Shown in pieces: positions 11,200-22,485 of a DNA stretch of 64,000 nucleotides (positions are counted from its first letter, which is position 1; each line of letters begins with the position of its first letter). The notes under the pieces were generated by a model, which saw only the letters and a program-made list of their open reading frames with translations, had not been told where the DNA came from and searched no databases. A program made the translations under genes and the position numbers. The stretch spans positions 62,001-126,000 of the forward strand of contig CAJQUW010003381.1 in NCBI GenBank assembly GCA_907163375.1. The letters are read 5' to 3'. This DNA comes from Prostheceraeus crozeri (lineage: Eukaryota > Platyhelminthes > Polycladida > Euryleptidae).

Positions 11200-12339
11200 C
11201 TTCTTAATTTACAGATGGCTTCTGACCCTGCACCTCGACCTTCGGTGGGCCCTCTCTCGACGGAGATGTGTGAAGGCTGGGGAGAGCAGTTGGTGAAACA
11301 TTTCATTCGAGGCGAAAGCCTGAATGTGATAATGGAGGTCTCCGATCCGGCTTTGTCCGACTGGATGACGAAAGTCTCCAGTTGGGCCCTTACCTCGCTC
11401 CGGAAATTTTTCGCCAATCGCATCCGGGACAGGCGAGAGCTTGTCCGGCAGAAGATACAGGAGGTGGAGGACCACGTACGACGGTGGTTTCAGGTGCACC
11501 CGTACGTTTCCGATCGCCCTCGACAGGCGGCGACTGCACTGTTCGCAGATGTGCGACAGCAATTGGCGGCTGTCCAAGAGGTTCCAGCAACCGAGCGTCA
11601 AGCAGCTGCCGCTCAGACCTCCGCGCGAGGAGGCTCCGAGGCCGACCTGGTGACGGAAGTCACTAGGCGGGTTTTGGAGGCCCTTCGTCAAGAACGGATG
11701 GCAGCTGCCCCCGTTCGTCCGGTCGCAAGCTACGCCCGCGCTGCAGCATCACCTCCACTGTCATCGGTGGCCGTACGCCCGCCAGCGAAAGCTGCGCCGG
11801 GGTTTTCACGTCAGCAGCGTCGACCGGAGCCTTCGAGTGAGAGGGGGTCAACCGGTGTGGTCCTGGTGATCGGGGACTCGAACTTCGTTCGATATCCGTT
11901 CAATAGGTACCCGTACCGCACCATTGCAGTACCTGGCCTTCGGATCGCGAGAGCGATCGGGAGTCTGAGGTCCGCAAAGGATCTTCCTGCGCGGGTCTCC
12001 GCGGTCTTGCTGGGCGTAGGTATCAACGATACCCGCAGGAGCACTACGTGGAGGCGAGATCTCGAGGACTTGCGGAGGGAGATCCAAGGGCGGTACCCGG
12101 ATGCGCCCATTTTTCATGCGGAGGCCCCGGCCGCAAAGCTGAGAGGGGAGGCGCGAAGGTCGGTAGAGGCCGCTAATCGTGAGGCCGCGACGGTTTTCCG
12201 GCAGATTCGGTTCATGCCCGAATTGACGGGGTCTGGAGATCCGCATTATTCGGATGCGGAGCGCAATAACCTGGCGCGAAAGTGCCTACGTATCATTGCA
12301 CTAAGTGTGCCAGCGCTTAGGCGCGTTAAATTATGGTAA
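11200..12339 (+). CDS. Gypsy C-terminal extension: coiled-coil linker plus SGNH/GDSL-esterase-like domain
   Basis: Beyond the integrase, the reading frame continues for several hundred residues. Part one (about 11380-11700) is charged and helical. It is followed by a Pro/Ala/Ser linker containing SYARAAAS, which resembles the linkers of LINE ORF1 proteins. Part two (about 11850-12320) has the SGNH-hydrolase blocks: VLVIGDSNFVRYP (GDS nucleophile elbow, near 11862), VPGLRIARA (glycine block), LLGVGINDTRR (GxND block, near 12008) and SGDPHYSDAERNNLA (acid/histidine block, near 12232). This part is clearly more GC-rich than the rest of pol, suggesting separate origin. Esterase domains are known in ORF1 of CR1-type LINEs; their presence on a Gypsy polyprotein is the unusual point. 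Activity is not shown. Confidence 0.75.
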   Translation, partial: LLNLQMASDPAPRPSVGPLSTEMCEGWGEQLVKHFIRGESLNVIMEVSDPALSDWMTKVSSWALTSLRKFFANRIRDRRELVRQKIQEVEDHVRRWFQVHPYVSDRPRQAATALFADVRQQLAAVQEVPATERQAAAAQTSARGGSEADLVTEVTRRVLEALRQERMAAAPVRPVASYARAAASPPLSSVAVRPPAKAAPGFSRQQRRPEPSSERGSTGVVLVIGDSNFVRYPFNRYPYRTIAVPGLRIARAIGSLRSAKDLPARVSAVLLGVGINDTRRSTTWRRDLEDLRREIQGRYPDAPIFHAEAPAAKLRGEARRSVEAANREAATVFRQIRFMPELTGSGDPHYSDAERNNLARKCLRIIALSVPALRRVKLW

Positions 12340-12365
12340 GGATGACGCGGGAGCGTCATGCTTTT

Positions 12366-12381
12366 ATGGAGGGGGGGATAA
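12366..12381 (+). other. Polypurine tract of the Gypsy element
   Basis: A purine run, GGAGGGGGGGATAA, abuts the TG of the 3' LTR. This is where the family primes plus-strand DNA. Confidence 0.8.
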
Positions 12382-12832
12382 TGTAACAGTTTTATGCGTT
12401 TTATGGTCTTTTACTGTGTCATTATCTCATGAACTTTTATTGCGCGCAGATTTTAAAAATGTGAGTGCTGTTCGGGCTGAGTTTTTGTTGTGCTGAACTG
12501 GTACGGACGCAAGCCGGCCAGTTCGTGATCAAATCATCAAAGGCTACTATATGTGTTCGTTTCCATCCACAGTGGAATCCGAGTTTAGTGACGCGGCTTC
12601 GGACGCGGAAGAGGGTATTCGCCTCTTACGTCTAGACGGCGAGAGCCGTCCTACTGAGTCCTCCAGTAGTAAGTCTGGCGTTGGCGAGAGCCGCAGCGAA
12701 AGAGTGTCGTGGGCAGACGAGGCCGAAGAGGAGGAGAAGGAGGCGCGAGAACAGCAGCGAGCGCGAACATCCGAGAGGGTAAGTTGTCGCAATTCGTTAA
12801 ACGTATTTGACCGCGGAACTAGGCCAGTTACA
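12382..12832 (+). repeat. 3' LTR of the Gypsy element
   Basis: Near-identical partner of 5696-6148. The reading frame through its 3' half runs on into flanking DNA at the right, which explains a spurious 128-codon frame at 12551-12937. The flank begins with the ATAG target duplication. Confidence 0.96.
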
Positions 12833-12836
12833 ATAG

Positions 12837-15325
12837 AAAGCGAGCTTACAAAGCAAGAATGCAAGCATGTGAATCTAGAGCTACAAGAGAAGCATCTTCT
12901 TCGAGAAATCAGAAGGAGCACTGTATCGTCAGAATAGTATTTTGTGGATAAATCAAATCAATTCAATCGCTTCAGAAACGTTCGAATTTTGATGAAATAT
13001 TTGGAAAATGTTGATTGTCTAAAAATTGATTATTTTGAGGAGTGTGAAATCCATCTTTATCGTGTACATAATTTGTTGTTGGTACATAGCTCACCAGAGA
13101 TAGCTAGTTAAAGTGATAGCAATGTGAAAAATGTCAACGCATTCTTGAACTGTTGATGTGAAGTTTCACCGAAACAAGATTAGCCCACACACTTCGGGTT
13201 CTTTTAGCGTAGCAACCAAATGTGATAATACCTAGACGAGTTCCTTACCGGCTGGATGGTTCCATAATGGTTGCAACACCTGCGGCACTGCTTTATCTAA
13301 AACTTGGACAATCTTTGACATCACGAATCTTTCAGTAAAAGAAGTCGTAAATATTTCGATATTTTAAAAGTAGCATCAACAAATCAATTATGAAGACGAA
13401 GTCTTAAAACACGACATGAATGGCCTACAAATTTCAGTTCTCTATATATGTGGAGTGTGTATGTTAGTGTGATATTTGTTATGTCGAACATGTTATAAGT
13501 GAAATTCACTAGTGTACTCTTAGTCTTAAAATTGTTCTATCAGGTAGTCTCATGAATTTAACAAGGGCAAAATTCTGCTGAATTTCCTGATCATCTGTTT
13601 TCAAAATTATCAAGTCAAATGAATCAACGCTTTATGGAAAACCATTGGCATTCAGTTAATTGCGCATGAACACTTTTACATTGTCGCGGAGACTGTGAAT
13701 CAATTTTCAAGATCCAAGAATTGACGAATATTGAAGTCGATTGGAGATTGAATGTCATTATTGTACGATTATTATATGATTATTATGCGATAACCTCATG
13801 ACCAAATTGCAAGTCGTAGAAATTCGACATATATTTTCCCTTTGCTTCCACATTGCTCCACATTGTCCTTTTATCTACATTGTTAGATAGATGGCATTGA
13901 CAGCAGTCTCTGTTGAATGCGATTTCAACTGCTTAGTCAGCCATCGATCAAAATGTTGAACTACATCGGAAAAATGATCCAATTCTGGAAACCCACCATA
14001 ATCGCAACATGTTTGGTCACCAAAGAAGTAATTTTTAGCACAGGCATTCCCTAATTCATGTTGAGTTGATGTTGTGTACACGGTTTTTACAGATTAAGGA
14101 GTTCCGGGGTGTGGTTCTGTTATATTTAGTTGTTTAGTTATCCTGGATTTTTTGAGTAAGCTTTTGGGGGAAATTTGTATTTTCGCTATGAATTTTCGTT
14201 ATTGGAATTTTTCTGTCGTCCATATTTCAAAGGACTCCGCTACAGTTTTTTTGTGTAAATGTGTTTTCAGGTTTATGGATTCATTAGTCATTTTCCGACT
14301 AATAACAGTAGTATAAAATTTGAATAATAACAAGGGAAGAAAGATGGCATAAATAAATAAGTTGGCTGCAATGATAGTTGATGTGAGGTGTGGTGGAAAT
14401 ATCAATATGCTTGAAGCCCACATGCGATTGAGGAAGAGCATCTCCATTGGTGATGGTGTCAAGCCGGAGAGCTTAAAAATATTTGTTGAGTGAGGAGAAA
14501 TGCGGTATTGAGGCATGTGCAAAGTATGGTGAGAAAAAGAAGAGATAGAAACAGTGAATAGAGGAATTCGGCTATTAAATAGAGGACAGACAAGGATAAG
14601 ACATCACAGACAATGTTGCTTTTAGAATGGTAATGTTGTGGCTGGATTTTTTTCTTTCCATCAACATTTTCATTTTAACAATACATGGGAAGGGAAAATT
14701 TCAAATGTGCACGTATTGAAAATGACAAGAACAATGCAAAAATGAGAAGATTTGGAAGTTTAGTTTAGGGATTGATGAAAGTTGTTGATGACTAAAGAGT
14801 TATAATCACTAATGTATCTATGTGGTCTCCAACGAATTTCAATTTTTGACTCGATGTGTTTCATCTAATTGACATTGAATAATTTTTGACACCGTATCTC
14901 AAAAAATTTTTTAATTTACTGTAAATTGCACCAATTTCAATTGTACTGTAGTGTATAGAGCAATAACTTTTTACCGGATGTCGTGATGCAGTGTTTCCGT
15001 TCATATTCCGCTGTGTCTGCAAATGACTCAATTGCTCTCGTCATCATATATGTTGTACTGTTTTCCATGCTGTTTGTCTGCATCGAATAGTCCACAACAA
15101 ACCTTGCAGGATTTACAGTTGATGAACTGTGCATTTTCGTGGACTTGGGGCGAATTCTGTTAACAGTTTGGCCGTTGTGCAGCAGTTACTTCGTTTAGGC
15201 TATAGGCCTATACCGGGTTACGGTATATGTCATTTGCCCTCCTGATAGGCAAGCAAGCAATAAATTCTGTATACATGTAGGCTTACATTCCATCAATAGC
15301 AGAGATGTAGAATTTCAATGAACTT
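12837..15325. other. Intergenic stretch, nothing recognised
   Basis: AT-rich DNA with frequent stops on both strands. A 107-codon minus-strand frame at 14199-14522 is rich in hydrophobic residues, but it has no family resemblance and no splice context. I see no transposon ends here. Confidence 0.5.
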
Positions 15326-15329
15326 GCTT

Positions 15330-15545
15330 ACTTTACTTTACTTTCTCCTTTTAACTTCTGCTTTTCCTCCTTGGAGAGGGCTGGACGTGATGAGACTCCT
15401 CCAACGGGCGCGGTCCTGTGTGTCTTCTACTGTCAGCCTCAACTCCTTCATGTCTTCCTGGATGGTCTGCAGTCATGATCTTCTTGGTCTGCCACGTGGC
15501 CTGGGACCTTTGACAGCCACGTGGTCAATGAACTTCGAATTAAAA
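15330..15545 (-). mobile_element. LINE 3'-end fragment (reverse transcriptase C terminus)
   Basis: On the minus strand this reads KGPRPRGRPRRS, then LQTIQEDMKELRLTVEDTQDRARWRSLI. This is the basic, W-containing tail common downstream of the RT in many non-LTR retrotransposons (pattern RGRP..W...+..DM..L.L...D..DR..WR). A stop replaces the expected W after the RPRRS motif, so it is dead. Only the 3' end is present, as expected from 5' truncation. The clade is not resolvable from this piece. Confidence 0.65.
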
Positions 15546-15549
15546 TAAG

Positions 15550-16825
15550 TCAATGGAACCAACTCTTGTAATTGTAATTCACAATCTGCCTGCAGGAGTT
15601 GCTACACAATGTCTTTTCATAACAAGACACGTAGAGTGTAAATTCAAATTTTGCATTACATGTACATCACATTACTCAATAGCTATCGATAGTCTTGGAC
15701 AATAACTAAGTCAATAGCTGCACTTGTAAATGCACCATAGATAACTGTATGAGACTATGTAAATCTTGAATGCCACAACAGAGGCGTTTGAAGTGGCAAG
15801 AAAATATGGACCTGAGGAATAGATATTGCGGACATATCGCAAATCATACAGTTAAGATGCTTCATGGTGAACTAGCACAGGATTTTATTGCATGATATAA
15901 CAAAGCTATGACATAGACTACGGTACCCTAACCTATGTATTACGCCCCTAGTTTTCATATATAACCATGTTCCCGAGATTCGAAGGCGAAATTCATCTCC
16001 ATCCTAAGCATCTGTCCAAGGGTTCGAAATTTTCCCGGATTTGCACAACTTCTTTTCGTGAAGTCACGAATTTCGTTGAAATGTGCATTGAAAAATTGGA
16101 CCGCACCCCGTCACCCTGCACTTCGTCGATCATCGAGTCAAAGAGTAATGACGACCGATACTTGACTTCTTGCTAGTTCGTGAATAGAAAGTTATTCCCA
16201 CACATTTTTCTACTTCGCAGCATTCATGGAAAGACATATTATGTGTGTTGATTTTTTCCAACTTTCAATCATAAGGATGCATGTTGCAATCATTCATGCG
16301 ACATTTTTTTGCATATGCACAAGGATTGTTTGAAAGGAGGGTATCAGGATAGACATTTGTATATTTATAGCTTTTATAATTTCACTCTTGTTTTGGCACT
16401 GACTTTTAACCTCTGTAGCTTACACAATCAGTCGCTGTTCATTGTTCTCATTAACATAGCATGTAATGCGCTCCGATTATTCTAACTAAACCAAACGTAT
16501 TGGTTTCGATTATCATGCTCTCCAATATATTGCAAGCGCAAACGGTGGGTGAAAAAGCATAAATATAATGCATTCACACAAAAAATACGTAAAACCATCA
16601 TGAACTTACTTAGGTGATGGCATCTGTGAACTGTAACAACAAATCTCCACGTGTTCATTAAAAATTCAAGATCTTTTTCTTGCAGAAACACAAGCACAGA
16701 AATGAGTAACCTCAACATAGCAATACTAAAGGGCTAACAACAGGGGTGGGCTGAGTGATGAGACAAAATGTGACAACTTGAATTGAACGTAGTAGTTCAC
16801 CGGATGCTGTGAGTAATATCACTTG
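15550..16825. other. Intergenic stretch, nothing recognised
   Basis: No gene, repeat terminus or RNA is recognisable. Short frames at 15967-16176 (plus) and 16482-16718 (minus) show no family features. Confidence 0.45.
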
Positions 16826-17577
16826 ATGAATAAGACCGTCATGATTTCGGTGAATTTTTTAACAGAAGAGTGCAGTTTACTCTTCCATCAACCTTAAAAC
16901 GTACATACTCAACTGCACCGTAGCCTGATTCACTGACATCACCGAAAATGTGCAATCGACAATTACCATAGATGAATTGACTCTGCTTGCAGGACCGTTC
17001 AACACAGTAGTCTTCCAATTTTGAAAAAAAATCATTTTTCCACGTAGTGCACATTTCTTTATGCTCATCAAGTATTTCTTCATCACAAATCAATCTGATC
17101 GGCGAAGCTGTTGAAAGAGAAACCTCTTGCTGGTAAATTTGCAGGTTCCAGAAATCCAAAGGACCGTAAATCGAGAAGATTGTTGATAGAATACCTTGAC
17201 GCGTAAATGCTTGAACCTTAAATTGAACCTTGAATCTCAGAACATCGTGCGCAACATCCCGAACAGCATCCAAGGAGCGTTCAAAGTTGCGTTCAGTTTT
17301 ATCCAAATCAACGCTTTTCATTGATTTTTGACAACATGGAGTCTGAAACTGCTGCAATTACATCCGAGGAATTGCTGACAACATAGCCTAAATTAGAGCA
17401 TCCGCGATTGCAGATATCAAAAATGTTCTCCAATAGGGAAGCGATTTCTTCATTTGATTCTCCAGCCAGCAACATGTCGACGACGCAGAAGCTTTTCCGC
17501 AAGTTGCACGCATCGATTTTTGAACAATTTTAGACATCATGGAAACATCCCTGTAATGCAAAGATTACGCAACTTGG

Positions 17578-19031
17578 CAGGGTTGGTCGGCAAAAAAACC
17601 CACCCGGGGTTTTATCGGGTTATATCCGGGCGGGTTTTTTCGGGTTTTTTATACCGGGTTTAATCGGGTTTTTCGGGTTTAATCTAGTTATTTCGATTTT
17701 CTTGAAATTAAGAGGTAATCTCTTATTTCATAATTATCATTTTATTGAAAAATCAAACTACATTGCACACATCAGTGTAATGTAAACCATGATTAAAATA
17801 CAATATCATGAGAAAATATCGGTGAGTACTTAATATAGGTTACTGTATTTTAGCCGTACCAAATATTCAGATAATTACAGGCTATCTAAATAAGGAATCA
17901 TATAAAGTTATTCTCTCACCTACATTTACGAATAGTATACTTTACACAAGATTGGCTGTTATCTAAAATTTATAAGTTTTTTCTACTATTGTATTACCAG
18001 AGAGAAAACACATGTGTACGGTAGAGGCTATAAATTGAACTTTATATTAAGATATATGGTCAAAACGGGGAAGATCTAATGAGTCATTTAAACATCGATC
18101 ACCAAATATCTGTTTGTTATACCGGTATTCAAAAAGTAAGAAAATATAGGCCTAGACAAAAATATAGGCCCAACTGTCAGCAGTATTACTGATACTAAAG
18201 CTAAATAATACGCAGATCGTTTCGTCGAACTTTCATATCATAAATTCGATTCATTTTATTTATTTATTTATTTTTGATTACCTGAGGATGGTCGTTTGGT
18301 GTGGTCGAAAGACCTCGTCCTAATATGTGAAATGGAGGACGCACGCTCTTTCTTATGGTCCGAAGTGTCCGTCGCAGACTTGCAGCCTGCTGCGGTATCA
18401 GTAATGACGCGCGCGCACCACGCACGCGCCACCCCGAACTCCCTATCATTTCCGAGTGTCTTTTGTATGCGATAATAACATTAATGATCAGACTTGTGGG
18501 CAGTGGCTTTAAATCATTGTTTGCCAATATCGATCTTATCTTACGCACTTTAGACTGCACCAGCCACCCAAAGACATGCGACCAGCAGCGTCAACCAAAA
18601 TGCGTGCGCTCTCCCGAATTCCCCATCATCTCACGAATGCATCACTACAGTCCGCTGTTGACAAATCCAGGCTGGCTGATGTCCGGCGAGTCAGGGATGG
18701 ACAATGGGCATCATATCAGCATAGGCGCTAAGTTTCTTGCGCAATGAAAACATCGAACGTTGACATATTATTCGGTTTCCTTTTCCTTTTCAATATTTAG
18801 TGTTGTAGTAAGAAACATGTAGATTACGGAATTGTATACATTCCATACGATGATTTTTGAGAAGAGGCAGAGTCAATAAATCAGAAAAATGAATTGGCAT
18901 TACTGTATTTTAATTAGAAGCATCGAAAAAATGACATAATATGGAAAAATCCATTTCACCCGATTTCGCTGATTTCACCGGGCGGGTGAAATCGGGTTTT
19001 TTTCTGACCGGGTGGGTTTTGACCAACCCTG
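17578..19031. mobile_element. Non-autonomous hAT element inside the old BEL remnant
   Basis: The left end is CAGGGTTGGTCGGCAAAAAA and the right end is the reverse complement of CAGGGTTGGTCAAAACCCA. Runs of GGGTTTT/CGGGCGGG occur just inside both ends. The target duplication is CAACTTGG (17570-17577) and CAACTTAG (19032-19039), 7 of 8 identical. There is no transposase. A TTTA microsatellite lies near 18248-18275. The element separates the two halves of the BEL pol, so it inserted after that element. Confidence 0.8.
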
Positions 19032-19051
19032 CAACTTAGTAAGAATACACT

Positions 19052-21615
19052 TAGGGGTGCACCAATTAGTGATATTGATAATCGGCCGATTACCAATTTA
19101 TTTGTGTAAGATAGCCGATCAATCGGTCGATTATTTCTTTTAAATTCATCTAAAATCGTCGTTTTCCACGCACTAAAAGAATCAACTGATTTAGTTGAAG
19201 GAAACTTAATAATTGCAAAGTGCATCAAATGATAGGTAAAACAGGTCGTGAATGTTCCTTGTAAAAGCGTTGTGACGCTAATCTAGTCCTACGTTGAGTT
19301 GAATAATTTTGAATTTTCAACAATTGCTTGTGATTAGATTATAGTAGGCTACTTAAAGTAGCCTTTTGCTCATAGGAGAACATTAGTGACAAATATATAG
19401 CAAGAAGTTCGTTTCATGTGGTTACATATGCTCTTCATTCCAAGCAAAATCTCATCGATAATCATCATCATTAAAATGAGATTTAAAGATAAGAGACGCG
19501 GATGAACCGATCAATTTTCTAACCAATCATGGCAGGACAGAACCCACCCTTGTTAGTATGTCTAAAGGGTCTGAAGTGACTCTTAATTACTTACTATATA
19601 ATAATTTCATCCGTCATTTAATATTCATATACGGAAATTACTGTAGCACATAGGCCAATATTATACGCCAGTATTCAAGCCCAGATATTCCAGTTGTGCG
19701 AATGAACACTCAATCACAAGGCTAGAATAACAGCTGGTCAGCTGCTAGGCGAATGGTTGTATGTCGCCAACCAGAGACGAGATCGTGACATGCTCAAGGA
19801 CTACATAGAATTTGAAATGCATGAAAAGCCAAGATCAGCGCTTCTTCCAGAATGGAAACCGAGCCCTGGCCTGGATTTTTGGAAACACAAACGGTCACTC
19901 ATTCTTAAGGTAATTTTTATTGCCGTCCTTTAGAACTTGATGTTCACATACACAATACATTTATTCCGTTGATGCACAGCAAAGTATAATTTGTGCGATT
20001 TATCATGTCTATCATGACGAACGCTAAAATCATTACTTCTACGAGATATGAAAGAATTTTCAATGCATTTTACTGTCGGTATGATTTATTGACAACATGA
20101 ATATTACCTTGATGGGCGGGAGTGATGATTACGGTTTGAAAAGCAGGCACGCGTTTGCATGTTTTGATTTATGAATTCGCAGCATCTATGAATATGAAAA
20201 CATACATGTTCACTTGCAAATATATATCAAAGATTGCATTTAGTTGGTGTCTATGTACATTAGCATTTGGATGTTCATATGCTTTTGTTCTGAACAAGAA
20301 GACATTTTAGTGAATCTTGATAATGCAAATTGTATAATTGAATCAATCCTAATTTGCGAATAACCTATATTCAAATGGCTGCTAATTTTAAATCAGACGG
20401 GCCTGGGCCTAAAATTTAAATCTGCAACGGGACTAAAGAATTCTGGTCTTCAAGGAATTGGCTGACAGGCTCGGACCGAAAACCCATTTTGGGCTCTTCT
20501 ACCCAGACTCGTCGAAAAATGCTTAGCATGCGCACGTATAGTCCGGGAGCTAGCGTGAAGTTGTGCAGGGAACGAGGTAGTACATAAAACTTTCACATAG
20601 CATAGTACACCTCTAACCTACTGCAAAACTTCGCGTCTGCCGGATCAGATCAATGCTTTTCAGAAATAGAGAGGATAACACAATCCTATGTATTTCCAAT
20701 GGTAAAATTGTGACACTTAAGGTGTTGACTCCATTTTTTCGAATTTTTGCTCATAAAAGTTACACAAATTGGTATTTTGTTGAACTGGTTATTATAGAAA
20801 TCATCTACAGATTATGATCTTTCAAATGAGTTATCATTCATTGACAGAGGATGAAGTAAAGTGTACAAACAGACACTTTTCGTTGGTGTAACTGCAAATT
20901 TTAACATAGAAATTTCAGGAAAATTGTTGATATACTTTAGCGAAAAGTGTCAGTTTGTACACTTTACTTCATCCTCTGTCAATGAATGATAACTCATTTG
21001 AAAGATCATAATCTGTAGATGATTTCTATAATAACCAGTTCAACAAAATACCAATTTGTGTAACTTTTATGAGCAAAAATTCGAAAAAATGGAGTCAACA
21101 CCTTAAATGTCACAATTTTACAATTGGAAATACATAGGATTTTGTTATCCTCTCTATTTCTTAAAAGCAAATGATCTGATCCGGCAGACGCAAAGTTTTG
21201 CAGTAGGTTAGAGGTGTACTATGCTATGTGAAAGTTTTATGTACTACCTCGTTCCCTGCACAAGTTCGCGCTAGCTCCCGGACTAGTATACTCGCACATG
21301 ATGATATGCGAAAATAGCTTTTTTGCCAACATTCATAAATATTGCGAAAATCTAGTCTATGGGAGAATTCTGTTGTTTTCATTCATTGCAATAATGGAAA
21401 AGAAGTCTTTTGAATTCATATTAGTAGTTCAATGCACAATGAGCATGTAGAGTGAAGTTCATCTAAAAATTTGAAATCTTGTCTTTCGATCAATTGCTAA
21501 ATTTGAATGAAGATTAACAAAAATCTTCAAAAGTCCACTAATTGTCAAATAATCGGCGGATTACCGATTATCTCTCTGCCGTGGCAATAATCGGCCGATC
21601 AATCGGTACACCCCC
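19052..21615. mobile_element. hAT-like element with TCGGCCGAT-type subterminal repeats
   Basis: The left end reads TTAGGGGTGCACC and then AATCGGCCGATTACC. The reverse complement of the right end reads TGGGGGTGTACCGATTGATC and then GGCCGATTA. The subterminal ATCGGCCGATT motif recurs at both ends, typical of binding sites for a hAT transposase. The target duplication is degraded (GAATACAC versus GGATACAG, about 6 of 8), so ends are accurate to about 2 bp. The interior lacks a transposase and holds a large palindrome. Confidence 0.6.
20537..21287. repeat. Large palindrome, arms about 345 bp, loop about 58 bp
   Basis: The left arm (20537-20882) starts near GTCCGGGAGCTAGCG and ends GACACTTTTCG. 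The right arm (20941-21287) is its near-perfect reverse complement, starting CGAAAAGTGTC and ending CGCTAGCTCCCGGAC. Only scattered mismatches are seen. The loop is 20883-20940. It is either a foldback transposon that landed in the surrounding hAT-like element or an arm duplication within it. The near-identity of the arms implies it is younger than its host element or kept uniform by conversion. Confidence 0.9.
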
Positions 21616-22202
21616 AGGATACAGCACCAAAGACATGTACATTCAGACGATGTTGAATGGGTTCTGTATTTGAGTTACCATATCGATGCCAGAGAAATCG
21701 CAGTTATTTAGAGTCTGCAGATATTTTTTCTACCTTTCTTTTGATGACAATTAGAGTGTTCAGAAGTAACTCTTACTTGATGAAGCATTTTCTCAATGTC
21801 TGCTGTGGCGGCAACATATCCACATCTGATTCATAGAACACCAACCATGTTGTTTGCTAAATCAGGAGCTCGGATCAGCTTGTTATTAAAGGAAACACCT
21901 CTATACTTTAAAGAACAATTGAATACGATCCGAAGTTTCTTTCATTTAATGGCGAACAGCGTAATGTGATATGTACCAAACCTTTCCAGGAGACCGCATT
22001 AACTTTTCGGCAGGTACTTCCTCCGCAAATTGTTTCTTCAGCACTTGGTTCATGAAATCTGCATATTCGAAAAATTGCTGATAATTTTTGAATCGCTGTA
22101 ACATACTTAGCAGTGTTCGTCTCGAATGACAAACATTGTTCGAAAAATAGGGTACTTCGTCACGAAATGGTAAAGGAATTTCAGAGTGTTTGTGCGTACT
22201 TG

Positions 22203-22470
22203 CTACTTACTTACCTCCCAGTTTTGAGTCCCTGTTTCCTGAGTCCCTGTTGACGATATGTCATGCCGATTCTGGTGTGGGCGGTTTGCGCGTCTCCATG
22301 CAGCACGGTTCTGTTCAGTGCGACGGTCGAGGTGCAAATCTCGCAAATGATTCTCCACGTTATGCATCAATTTCTTCCTTAGGCCACCACAGATGTTCTG
22401 ACCGGGTGCTTCCACAAGTCGCGTCTTTTTGGGCCAAATAATCCTCATAATGTTTGATGTTATTGTCAAC
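22203..22470 (-). mobile_element. LINE-like reverse transcriptase tail fragment
   Basis: The minus strand reads NHLRDLHLDRRTEQNRAAWRR, the conserved 'DL..L.LD...DR..WRR' tail after many LINE reverse transcriptases. An upstream stretch is open in another frame. It abuts the 3' LTR side of the BEL element at 22486. It could also be a tail of another retroelement; the call rests on one motif. Confidence 0.45.
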
Positions 22471-22485
22471 CCTTTGAAGCCATAC

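Larger units (their letters stand above)
5696..12832 (+). mobile_element. Ty3/Gypsy LTR retrotransposon, young, nearly whole
   Basis: Two direct LTRs (5696-6148 and 12382-12832) begin TGTAACA and end GTTACA. They flank gag, protease, reverse transcriptase, RNase H and integrase in the Ty3/Gypsy order. A primer-binding-like TGGTGGCAGCGG follows the 5' LTR, and a polypurine tract precedes the 3' LTR. The target duplication is ATAG (5692-5695 and 12833-12836). The LTRs differ at only about two places over 450 bp, so the insertion is recent. Most of the element is open, with about three interruptions in the pol region, so this copy is broken. Its unusual part is a long C-terminal extension with an SGNH-esterase-like domain. 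Confidence 0.97.
16830..22165 (-). mobile_element. Old BEL/Pao pol remnant
   Basis: Two blocks of minus-strand BEL/Pao pol are separated by later hAT insertions. The upstream block (about 21620-22160) has a recognisable segment of the VAATADIEKMLHQV type from the RT palm. The downstream block (about 16840-17577) contains AFTRQGILSTIFSIYGPLDF and LHIFGDVSESGYGAVEYVRF. These are hallmarks of the BEL region between RT and RNase H. It is broken in many places (at least half a dozen breaks besides the insertions). No LTRs are recognisable, so it is far older than the BEL element at 22486-37090. Confidence 0.82.

Noticed and set aside
14199-14522. Hydrophobic 107-codon minus frame resembling a membrane protein
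   Set aside because: AT-rich DNA easily yields hydrophobic frames; no start context, homology or neighbouring exon supports it.
18355-18747. 130-codon plus frame inside the hAT at 17578-19031
   Set aside because: No match to hAT transposase motifs and overlapped by an equally long minus frame.
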